A stretch of DNA of 64,000 nucleotides. It comes from Micromonospora sp045209745 (GTDB lineage Bacteria > Actinomycetota > Actinomycetes > Mycobacteriales > Micromonosporaceae). The notes under the pieces are model-generated. The model saw only the letters and a list, made by a program, of their open reading frames with translations. It was not told where the DNA came from and did not search any database. The position numbers and the translations under genes were made by a program. The stretch lies in assembly GCF_045209745.1 (NCBI RefSeq), contig NZ_CP109273.1, forward strand, positions 5,022,001-5,086,000. The letters are read 5' to 3'. This document shows positions 1 to 7,254 of the stretch, piece after piece. Every line of letters starts with the position of its first letter. The first letter of the stretch is position 1.

Positions 1-156
1 GATGGTGGTCCCCTCGGACCGCGACGCGGATTGACAGGTCAAGGCCAAGCATGGCAGCTCCGGCGTGGGACACAACCTCCGACGACGTTCGTCCCGCCCC
101 GGATGCGTCAACCATGCAGATCAGCTCCGGCGGCAGCGTCTATCAGCAAGTGTTGA

Positions 157-1371
157 TCAGACGGTTGCGGGGATCGGGGTGGACCGCCACTGTTCCGAGC
201 CGAAGACTTCGTAGCGAATCTGTTCGTCGTTCACCCCACGGCGGTGTAACCCGGCGCGCACCGCTTGCATGAATGGCACCGGGCCGCACAGGTAGACGTC
301 GGCGCCGGGGTCGAGCGGGATGCTGTCGGTGTCGATGAAGCCCTGGTTCGCACCCGGGGCGTCGCTCGCTTCCTCATACCAGACGACCGCGGTGAAGGAT
401 GTCAGCCGGGAGCCGTGGCTGTGCATGTCCAGTCGAAGCGGGTGTCGTTCGGGATTGCGGTCGGCGTGCACGATGGTGACTTTGCGGGTCGGCTGGGTGC
501 GGGCCACATGATCCAGGATCGCGGCCATCGGGGTGATGCCCACCCCAGCGCTTACCAGGACCAGCGGCGCAGTGCTGTCGCGCAGCGTCAGGTCGCCGTA
601 CGGGTGGCTCAGCCGGAGCCGGGAGCCGGCGCTCACCCCGTCGTGCAGGAAGCTGGAGACCACGCCGTCCGGGGTGCCGCCGCTGCCGCGTACCCGGCGG
701 ATGGTGATCCGCAGGGTGCCGCCGGTGGCTGCCTGGGAGAGGGAGTACTGCCGCAGCTGGCGGCTGCCGTCCGGCAGGTCGGCGGCGACCGTCACGTACT
801 GGCCCGGCAGGAAGGCGGGAGTCGGCCGCCCGTCGGCGGGGGTCAGGATGAACGACACCGTGTCGTGCGCTTCGGCGATCTTCTTCGCTACCACGTACTC
901 GCGCCACGGGTTGGCGCCGTCGACTCCGGCCTCGGCGTAGAGGCGTGCCTCGCGACCGATCAGCCGGGCGGCGAAAAGCCAGTAGACCTCGTCCCAGGCG
1001 GCGGCGACCGCCGGGGTGACCGCGTCGCCGAGCACGGCGCCGACGGCGCCCATCAGGTAGCGACCGACCGTGGTGTACTGCTCCGGGCGAATGCCCAGCG
1101 CACAGTGCCGCTGCGCGATGCGTTCGACGAGGTGGTCGAAGACCACGGCGTCCGGTCCCGCTCCGACGAGGTGCGTGGCGAACGCGGCCACCGCGCCGGC
1201 CAAGGCGCTCTTCTGCTCACCGGTGGCCTGCGCGCTGCGGCTGAACAGATTGAGCAGCTCCGGGTTCTCGCCGAGCATCGTGTCGTAGAAGATTCCGGAG
1301 ATCTGGTCGAGGTGCCTGCCGACGATCGGCAGGGTGGCCTCGATGATCGGGACACTGGTGGTAGACAGCAT
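157..1371 (-). CDS. hmp: Flavohemoprotein (nitric oxide dioxygenase)
   Basis: This 404-residue protein has the normal length and order of flavohemoglobins: an N-terminal globin of about 140 residues, a ferredoxin-reductase FAD domain (the RQYSLSQ motif near residue 210 binds FAD) and an NAD-binding domain (VSAGVGITPM, then the C-terminal YLCGPVPFM motif). The family turns NO plus O2 into nitrate using NAD(P)H in the cytoplasm. The globin has the expected proximal His in an RHCALG segment. The gene lies 27 bases downstream of an NsrR-type regulator on the same strand, so the two are probably one NO-responsive operon. The assignment is secure; the physiological trigger is inferred from the neighbour. 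Confidence 0.95.
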   Translation of the reverse strand: MLSTTSVPIIEATLPIVGRHLDQISGIFYDTMLGENPELLNLFSRSAQATGEQKSALAGAVAAFATHLVGAGPDAVVFDHLVERIAQRHCALGIRPEQYTTVGRYLMGAVGAVLGDAVTPAVAAAWDEVYWLFAARLIGREARLYAEAGVDGANPWREYVVAKKIAEAHDTVSFILTPADGRPTPAFLPGQYVTVAADLPDGSRQLRQYSLSQAATGGTLRITIRRVRGSGGTPDGVVSSFLHDGVSAGSRLRLSHPYGDLTLRDSTAPLVLVSAGVGITPMAAILDHVARTQPTRKVTIVHADRNPERHPLRLDMHSHGSRLTSFTAVVWYEEASDAPGANQGFIDTDSIPLDPGADVYLCGPVPFMQAVRAGLHRRGVNDEQIRYEVFGSEQWRSTPIPATV

Positions 1372-1398
1372 GGTTCCTCCAGGCGAGGAGTGGGACGG

Positions 1399-1827
1399 TT
1401 ACCGGCGGCCGAGGCTGAGCAGCACCTGCCGGGCAGGCGGTGCGCTCAGGTCGGCGACGGTGATCGGGTCGAGGGTGGCGTAGAACGCCTCCTGGGCGTG
1501 GCGCAGCGCTCCGCGCAGCCGGCAGGCCTGGCTCAGCGGGCAGGCCCGCTCGCCTTCACAGTCGGCGACTTCGGTCTCGCCCTCGAGCTCACGCACCAGG
1601 CCACCGATGGAGGTGCTGTGCGCGGTGGCGGCGAGGCGGACGCCGCCGCTGCGGCCGCGGACGGTCTCCAGCAAGCCCAGGTGTTGCAGCCGCTGCACCA
1701 CCTTGGCCAAGTGATGCCGAGGGACCACGAGTGCCTCGGCCAGCTCGTCGATGGTGAGCCGGTCGTCGCATGTCGCACCGAGCATGAGGATGCGAAGACT
1801 GATGTCTGTGGATCTGTTGAGCCGCAC
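1399..1827 (-). CDS. nsrR: Rrf2-family NO-sensing repressor NsrR
   Basis: This 142-residue protein has the Rrf2 winged-helix N-terminus (ALVVPRHHLAKVVQRLQHLG is the recognition region) and three cysteines spaced CEGERACPLSQAC, the iron-sulfur ligand pattern of NsrR. NsrR proteins hold a [4Fe-4S] cluster that NO destroys, which lifts repression of hmp. The hmp gene follows directly on the same strand, which strongly supports NsrR over the related IscR or RsrR. The start is GTG; an ATG two bases upstream is out of frame. A palindrome 16 bases upstream of the start is a likely autoregulatory operator. Confidence 0.93.
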   Translation of the reverse strand: MRLNRSTDISLRILMLGATCDDRLTIDELAEALVVPRHHLAKVVQRLQHLGLLETVRGRSGGVRLAATAHSTSIGGLVRELEGETEVADCEGERACPLSQACRLRGALRHAQEAFYATLDPITVADLSAPPARQVLLSLGRR

Positions 1828-1842
1828 ATCGCAACCCTACCG

Positions 1843-1870
1843 ATAAAGAGAATCTCAGACTCCTCTTTAT
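1843..1870. promoter_or_regulatory. Palindromic operator upstream of nsrR-hmp
   Basis: Perfect 8-base arms, ATAAAGAG at 1843-1850 and CTCTTTAT at 1863-1870, are separated by 12 bases. The site is AT-rich in a GC-rich region and lies 16 bases upstream of the nsrR start. Known NsrR sites are long inverted repeats with AT-rich arms, and NsrR commonly controls itself and hmp. The binding protein is inferred from position. Confidence 0.65.
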
Positions 1871-1971
1871 GGGAGGTGTCACGGAGATCGCAGCCGCGGA
1901 GACAGAAGCCTGAGGATGTGCCGGCCGAGGCCCAGCTAGCGCCGTGACCACGAACGTTGACGGTGTTGGGG

Positions 1972-2374
1972 TCAGGCTGCGCGGGTGGCGGGTTGGCCCC
2001 AGCGTTGTTGTCGTTCGCTGCGGATGCGGATGCGGATGCGGATGCGGGCGCGTTCGCGGCGTTGGGCGGCCAGGATGTCGGGGTGGCGGGCGTTGGCGTT
2101 GCGCCAGCGCAGGTAGGCCTGCAGTTTCCGGGTCATCGCGGGGTGGTTGGGGTGGTTCGAGCCGGCGATGACGAAGGTGCGCAGCGGCCCGAACTGGGCC
2201 TCGATCGGGTTGGCCCAGGAGGCGTAGGTCGGGGTGAAGCAGAGCTCGACCTTGGTCCAGGCTGGCCATCCCCATCTCGTTGAACCGGTGGATGACCAGC
2301 CGGATCGTGTCCCGGTCGGCCTGCACCAAGCGGGCGATCGCCGGCACCGTGTTCCCACCGGCAGACGCGAGCAC
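1972..2374 (-). pseudogene. IS630-family transposase remnant
   Basis: Two frames on the minus strand carry pieces of one IS630-type transposase. The first (from about 2374) encodes a helix-turn-helix segment resembling AIARLVQADRDTIRLVIHRF. The second (ending at 1972) encodes the C-terminal catalytic part with TPTYASWANPIEAQF, whose Glu is the last residue of the DDE triad. The roughly 150 residues between them, including both catalytic Asp, are missing at a junction near 2255, and the N-terminus stops near the adjacent IS6 gene. The copy is dead. The final residues come from a hexanucleotide tandem repeat. Confidence 0.8.
2020..2047. repeat. GCGGAT hexanucleotide tandem repeat
   Basis: Four full GCGGAT copies and a partial fifth lie within the IS630 remnant. 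On the minus strand they read as alternating Ile-Arg codons. The run is slippage-prone and of no evident function. Confidence 0.9.
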
Positions 2375-2424
2375 GACGGGTTTGTTGCGTTGCTCGTGTC
2401 CAGGGATCGAGGCAGGCTTGATGG

Positions 2425-3144
2425 GTGAAGCTGTCGAGTCCTCGTCGTCCCTGGTCGCCGCCGAAGTCGGCGTTCACCGGGTTCCGGTTTCCCGCAGAGG
2501 TGATCATCGTCGCGGTCCGGTGGTACCTGCGCTACAACCTCTCCTACCGGGACGTGGAGGAACTCCTGGCTGAGCGCGGTGTCGAGGTCGACCACGTCAC
2601 CGTGTTCCGGTGGGTGCAACGGTTCACCCCGCTGCTGGCCGACGCCGCCCGGTTCGCTCGCCACTCCCCGGGTGACCGGTGGTTCGTCGACGAGACCTAC
2701 GTCAAGGCCAACGGGGTTTGGCGCTACGTCTACCGCGCGATCGACCAGCACGGACAAGTCATCGATGTGCTCGTCTCAGCTGGCCGTGATGCCGCTGCGG
2801 CCCGGCGGTTCTTCCAGCGCCCACTGCGGACGCTGAAGGTGACGCCCAGCGAAGTGGTCACCGACGCCGCTCCGGTCTACCCCGCCGTGCTCGACGACCT
2901 GATCCCCTCAGCCTGGCACCACGTCGAGCGGCACGCGAACAATCCGATCGAGGCCGACCACAGCCAGCTCAAGCACCGGCTACGACCCATGCGCGGGCTC
3001 CGGACCGACCCAACCGCACAGGTGATCATCGCCGGACACGCGTTCATCCAGAACCTCCGCCGCGGACACTACGAACTCGGGCTCGACAGTCAGCCCAAGC
3101 TCCGAGTCGCTTCGGCGTTCAGCGAACTCGCCCGGGTCATCTGA
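2425..3144 (+). CDS. IS6-family transposase
   Basis: This 239-residue DDE transposase has the IS6 (IS26-like) pattern: N-terminal RWYLRYNLSYRDVEELLAERG and HVTVFRWVQRF, then the triad in DETYVK, TDAAPVYP and IEADHSQLKHRLRPMRG. Length is normal for the family and the frame is unbroken, so it may be active. The start is GTG at 2425; no clear terminal inverted repeats were found at either side, so the edges of the element are not set. It separates an IS630 remnant from a truncated membrane-protein gene whose 3' end stops at its right side, consistent with insertion or adjacent deletion. Confidence 0.9.
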   Translation: MKLSSPRRPWSPPKSAFTGFRFPAEVIIVAVRWYLRYNLSYRDVEELLAERGVEVDHVTVFRWVQRFTPLLADAARFARHSPGDRWFVDETYVKANGVWRYVYRAIDQHGQVIDVLVSAGRDAAAARRFFQRPLRTLKVTPSEVVTDAAPVYPAVLDDLIPSAWHHVERHANNPIEADHSQLKHRLRPMRGLRTDPTAQVIIAGHAFIQNLRRGHYELGLDSQPKLRVASAFSELARVI

Positions 3145-3149
3145 CGCGG

Positions 3150-3611
3150 ACCCGACCCGGGCGTAACGCGCCTCCCGATCAGATAATGCAACGGCACCTT
3201 GCGCCGCATCTCTTCCTCGATGGCGGTGACCGTCGTCGGCCCGAGGTCCTCCCCGAGGGGTCGGTACCGGTACCGTTCGATGCCCTGCGCCCGCCAGGGG
3301 ACGTTGGACGTCACCGAGACGAACGAGACGCCCGCCGGGGCGTGCGCGTAGAGCCACTCCACGGCCCGGTGATCGGCCGGCCGTACCTGCTCGAACGCAT
3401 CGTTCCCGTACCGGGCGACGAAGAACGCGCCGATGAGGACGGTACTCAGCACGCCCGCCGTCAGGGCCGCGAGGGCGCGCCGCCGCGCCGGCCACACGGG
3501 GACCAGCACCGCAGCCAGGAGGATCGCCATGAACGGCAGGGCGAAGGCGTAGACCCGAAGGAAGATCTCGCCGCCGTAGCTCTGCATCGCCAGGAGGACG
3601 AACGGCGCCCC
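3150..3611 (-). pseudogene. Membrane protein C-terminal remnant
   Basis: The minus-strand frame encodes two hydrophobic spans (AFALPFMAILLAAVLVPVW and ALTAGVLSTVLIGAFFVARY), then a soluble tail with RPADHRAVEWLYAHAPAGVSF. This resembles the C-terminal part of polytopic envelope glycosyltransferase-like proteins, where a similar soluble segment follows the last helix. The 5' part is absent: upstream sequence switches to a different gene remnant. The 3' end reads into the border of the IS6 element. No function can be assigned beyond membrane protein. Confidence 0.55.
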
Positions 3612-3890
3612 GGCGAGCGTCCGCCCTGCCGCAGCATCTCGCCGAACCGGGCGACGTCGGCGGCCGTGCCGAACAGGCCGGCGTTGCCCGCCGTTCCGCC
3701 CAGGGACCACGAGTTCTCGTCGTGGACGCTGCCACGCAACATGCCACGACCGATGTCGGTGTTCGGTGGCCGCGGCCTGGGCCGTGCGGGCGGGGTCGGG
3801 CCGGAAGCCGGTGCCGGTCAGGCCCAGGGGCCGGCAGATCCGCTCCTGCACCTGAGCCAGACCCCGTTCGACGTCCTCAAACCCCACCTA
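3608..3890 (-). pseudogene. Serine hydrolase (beta-lactamase family) fragment
   Basis: Two overlapping minus-strand frames carry segments of a class C beta-lactamase-like hydrolase: ICRPLGLTGTGFRPDP in one frame (to about 3750), and VHDENSWSLGGTAGNAGLFG followed by ADVARFGEML in the next. Joining them needs a frameshift near 3745. The N-terminal SxxK catalytic region and the C-terminus are missing. It abuts the membrane-protein remnant in a fused, scrambled arrangement. Confidence 0.7.
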
Positions 3891-4274
3891 CGGCAGGTAC
3901 TGGAGGAGGAGCAGGGAATCTTGGTCGAACTTGACCCTGCGTCCCCCCGCTACCTGGAACCGCTATCCCCCGAGGGCGCCTGCGGACGTCCGTATGTCAG
4001 ATGAGGCGATGCGCAATATCCGGCTCGTCCTTGCCGACCGCTACGAGGCGCTGGTCGTCTTCTTCGGCGCCGCAGCCAAGGACGGGCGAGCTGGCAATAC
4101 ATGCGGCCCGGCTGCCTGAGCGCGTGGACGCGATAACCCGCTTCCATGATCCGGTCGCCGGGCTCTTGCCCCAATGGTGGGGGAGCGGGACGCGGCGGAA
4201 GCCTGGCGACGTCCTATCGCCCCCCCCGTTACCCCAGCACGCCGCGAAACGGCCGGCCGGGCTGGCCGGGGGCG
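3891..4274. other. Gene-free stretch, no recognisable gene
   Basis: Short open frames occur on both strands but none resembles a known protein or has a good ribosome-binding site. A plus-strand frame from 3994 (MSDEAMRNIRLVLADRYEAL) has a coding-like look for about 33 codons and may be a scrap of a lost gene. A GC-rich hairpin-forming run near 4248-4272 lies just after the pucR stop. Confidence 0.5.
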
Positions 4275-5504
4275 TCACGCCGTGCGGTAGTGGCCGGTGA
4301 GCCGACCGAGCTTCATGGCCAGGTGCAGGCACAGCCGTTCGTTGCCGTCCTTGAGGTCGGTCCCGGCGAGCTGTTCGACCCGTTGCAGCCGGTAGTAGAG
4401 GGTGGTCCGGTGTAGTCGGAGCTTTTCGGCGGTCGCGTGCGCGTTGCCCGCTAGGTCGAGGTAGGCCTCCAGGGTCTCCAGCAGCACCTGGTGGGCGTCG
4501 TCGCGCAGCAGCCGCTCCAGCCCGGGATGGACGCCCGCGACGTCAAGGTGCTGGCTGTCCAGTTGGGACAGCACCCGATAGATGCCCAGGCCGGCCCAGG
4601 AGACCACCCGGCCCAGCGCGGGCAGTTGCGTACCGACCCGGGCCGCCTGCGCGGCCTCCTGGTAGGACTCGACCGCGCTGGACAGCCCGGCGCGGGGCTG
4701 GCCGATCCCGGTCACGGTCCGGTCCACCGAGGCCAGGCCCCGGGTCGTGGTGCCCAGCGCCTCGTCCAGGTGCCCGGCGGACGCCTCCGGCGAGGGGCGG
4801 CCGGCGACCCGGTCGCCGCAGACCAGCAGCACCCCGTGGTCGTGCCAGACGAGGTGCAGCGTCTCCCGCACTCCGATCCACCGGCGGGTGGTGACCAGGG
4901 CCTGTTCCAGGGCGATCCGGGCCACCTCGTCGGGCTGCCGCCCGCCGGCCGGCACGAGCTGGGCGACGAGCGCGACGGTCGACCCGTCGGCGGCCACCAC
5001 GCCCTCCTCCAGCAGCGCCCGCGCCGCGTGCTCGCGCGCCTGCTGGCTCTCCACCAGTAGGGTGCGGGTGGCCTCGGTCTCCCGCTGCGAGGCGAGCTCA
5101 CCCAGCAGGTTCTCCCGGTACAGTGCCAGCGACAGGTCGGTGAAGGCGCCGGTCGCGGTGGCGATGTCGGCGTCGGTCATCGAACCGTCCGCGTCGATGA
5201 ACCAGACGAACCCGAGCAGCAGGTCGTCGTGCCGGATCGGCACGCAGACCCTCGCCAGCAGGTCCAGCTCGGCGCACGCGGGGGTGCGGACCGGCGCGCG
5301 CGCCGTGAGTACGCCCATGCCCCGGAACCAGGCGATCACCTCCGGCGTCGTCTGCCGGCGCAGGATCGACATCCGGCGGACGTCGTCCATCGGGCCGTCG
5401 TGCTCGCTGTAGGAGACCACCCGCTGCCGTCGGTCCTCGATGAGGGCGGGTCGCCCCACCCGGGCGGCGACGGCGTCGACGATTCGCTGGAGCTCGCCGT
5501 GCAT
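4275..5504 (-). CDS. PucR-family transcriptional regulator
   Basis: This 409-residue regulator ends with the PucR C-terminal helix-turn-helix (LEAYLDLAGNAHATAEKL and LHRTTLYYRLQRVEQLAGTD). The central part is a GGDEF-like CdaR region, and the N-terminal half is a GAF-like sensor segment. The start at ATG 5504 is preceded by GGGGAG at 6-base spacing; an upstream in-frame extension to 5885 overlaps the divergent gene and lacks support. Proteins of this class usually control adjacent purine, amino-acid or sugar-acid catabolic genes. The divergent neighbour is a DapA-family aldolase/lyase, its likely target. The ligand is unknown. Confidence 0.88.
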   Translation of the reverse strand: MHGELQRIVDAVAARVGRPALIEDRRQRVVSYSEHDGPMDDVRRMSILRRQTTPEVIAWFRGMGVLTARAPVRTPACAELDLLARVCVPIRHDDLLLGFVWFIDADGSMTDADIATATGAFTDLSLALYRENLLGELASQRETEATRTLLVESQQAREHAARALLEEGVVAADGSTVALVAQLVPAGGRQPDEVARIALEQALVTTRRWIGVRETLHLVWHDHGVLLVCGDRVAGRPSPEASAGHLDEALGTTTRGLASVDRTVTGIGQPRAGLSSAVESYQEAAQAARVGTQLPALGRVVSWAGLGIYRVLSQLDSQHLDVAGVHPGLERLLRDDAHQVLLETLEAYLDLAGNAHATAEKLRLHRTTLYYRLQRVEQLAGTDLKDGNERLCLHLAMKLGRLTGHYRTA

Positions 5505-5759
5505 GTATCTCCCCTGGTTGCGCTGCGTGACAGGGGTCGCGCGACCACCAGTCCTTACCCTCCGGTGCGGTGGGTCATCGCGCAAGGTCCACTGTCGAAG
5601 TCGCGACAAAGAACGGGCGGCAACGCGACTGTTCCGGCATCTGTCCGAAGACCGGAGGCGACAGACGTTCCTAAGGTTCCGGTACGGACTGCACCAGTGC
5701 CGCCGCGCACAGTGCGGGTGGGGTGACGAGCGGTGCCGGCGCGGAGAGGGGATTTCCGA

Positions 5760-6663
5760 GTGGGAACTGGTAGGCCCTGGCGGGGCGTGCTGGTCGCCAT
5801 CACCACGCCGTTTCGCGTCGACCTGTCGGTCGACTTCGACCAGCTCCAGGAACACGTCCGTTGGCTCGCCGCCGAGGGGTGCCACGGGGTCGCGCCGTGC
5901 GTCGATGGGGGAGTACCGGGCCCTCTCCGACGACGAGCGGGCCGCCGTGGTGCAGGCCGCGCCGTCCGGCTGCGCGGTGGTGCCCGGCGTCGGCGGCTAC
6001 GGCAGCAGGCAGGCCCGCCGCTGGGCGGAGCAGGCCGCCGAGGCCGGTGCCCACGGCGTGCTCGCGCGGCCACCTGACGGGCCCGCCGCCCGCGCCGCCG
6101 ACGTGGTCGCCCACTACCGGGACGTGGCGGCGGTCGGCCTGCCGGTGGTCGCCCACAACGAACCGTACGACACCCGGCTGGACCTTACGCCGGACCTGCT
6201 GGCGACCGTCGCCGAGATCGACGGGATCGTCGCGGTCAAGGAGGTCACCGGCGACGTACGCAGGTTGCATCGCCTGCGGGACCTCTGCCCGCACGTTGAC
6301 GTGCTGGTCGGCGCCGACGACGTGGTGCTTGAACTGGTGCTGTGTGGTGCCACGGGATGGGTCGCTACCCTGCCCAACGCGTTGCCCCACCAGGCCGTGC
6401 ACCTGTACGAGCTGTGCGTCGCCCGCGACCTGGGCCGGGCGCTGCCGCTCTACGCCGAGCTGCATCCGATCCTCGGTTGGGCCTCCCGGCCGGAAGCCAT
6501 GCAGGCCGTCAAGCTCGCCATGGAGTGCGCCGGGCGGTTCGGCGGGCGGTGCCGCCCACCGCGCGGACCCCTGTCCGGGCCTGCCGTCGACCGGGTGCGC
6601 CGGGACGTGCTGCGGGCCCTCGCGGCAACGGCCGAACCGGCTTCCGGGGCCCGCCCTGGCTGA
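5760..6663 (+). pseudogene. DapA-family lyase, frameshifted
   Basis: Two frames together encode a protein of the dihydrodipicolinate synthase/N-acetylneuraminate lyase family. The first (GTG at 5760) has GVLVAITTPF and the start of the TIM barrel; the second continues from GEYRALSDDERAAVV and includes the Schiff-base Lys in IVAVKEVTGD and the Tyr in NEPYDTR. The frames join cleanly if one G is removed from a run of five G at 5907-5911. It could be a true frameshift mutation or a base-calling error. Family members cleave or form pyruvate aldols, or act on keto-acid sugars; the substrate cannot be told. It is divergent from the PucR gene. Confidence 0.75.
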
Positions 6664-6834
6664 TCCGCCGGTGGGCGCCGGTCCTTCAGGTGTCGGAAGT
6701 CGCCGGCCCACCTGCCGACATCTGCACGGTGACCGGCACCGGCCCGCCCTCCTAGCTCGAAAATGAATCGTGAGTGGGCGGGCGGTAGCTCCCGGCGGAG
6801 CGCAGCGAAGCCGGGATAGATCTTGGTGGTCAGG

Positions 6835-7041
6835 TTAGGCGGCGGCTTGAAGGGTGACCTGGTAGCCGAGGGCTTGCAGGCTGCGGATGTGGTTGCGGAC
6901 GGCGCGTTGGGTGCCGCCGCGGCTGTCGTAGTAGTCCGGGCCAAGATCGGTGAAGGTGGCCTGTTCGGTGGCCAGTAGCTGCCACACGATGACCAGGATG
7001 GATCGGCCGACAGCAACGATGGCTTTCTTCTTCCCCCGCCT
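6835..7041 (-). pseudogene. IS110-family transposase C-terminal fragment
   Basis: The last 68 codons (RRGKKKAIVAVGRSILVIVW through the terminal QAAA) match the end of the IS110-type transposase at 28840-29849 at nearly every residue, but on the opposite strand. The upstream part of the same open frame (to 7188) does not look like IS110, so the element was cut here. It is a 3' stub left by deletion. Confidence 0.8.
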
Positions 7042-7191
7042 CCCCTCTGCGCCGACGTCGAGCAGGCCCTCGTCCCTGAGGCGCTCGCACTGCTTGTCGA
7101 GGAGGGCCTCCACGTCGCCGCTGTCATCGCCTCGAGGTCGCATCGCCGATAACCGGTGCGCGATGTCGGCGACAAGCACCAACTGCACGAA

Positions 7192-7229
7192 CCGGAGGGA
7201 GCGTTCCGTGGTCGGGACGCTCCCTCCGG
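7192..7229 (-). terminator. Rho-independent-type hairpin after M36 peptidase
   Basis: Perfect 13-base arms, CCGGAGGGAGCGT at 7192-7204 and its complement at 7217-7229, can extend inward by three pairs to leave a 6-base loop. It lies 26 bases past the stop of the minus-strand peptidase. There is no strong U tract, as is common in actinomycetes. Confidence 0.75.
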
Positions 7230-7254
7230 CGTTGGCTGGTGCCGGTGTTACGGC

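Noticed and set aside
265..1947. Long plus-strand frames antisense to hmp and nsrR, and similar long frames antisense to M36, the PKS and NRPS genes
   Set aside because: They mirror real genes, have low-complexity Arg/Ala/Gly composition, no ribosome sites and no recognisable domains; such frames are expected in high-GC DNA.
2380..3170. Terminal inverted repeats for the IS6 element
   Set aside because: I compared both flanks by eye and found no matching ends, so only the transposase gene is reported.
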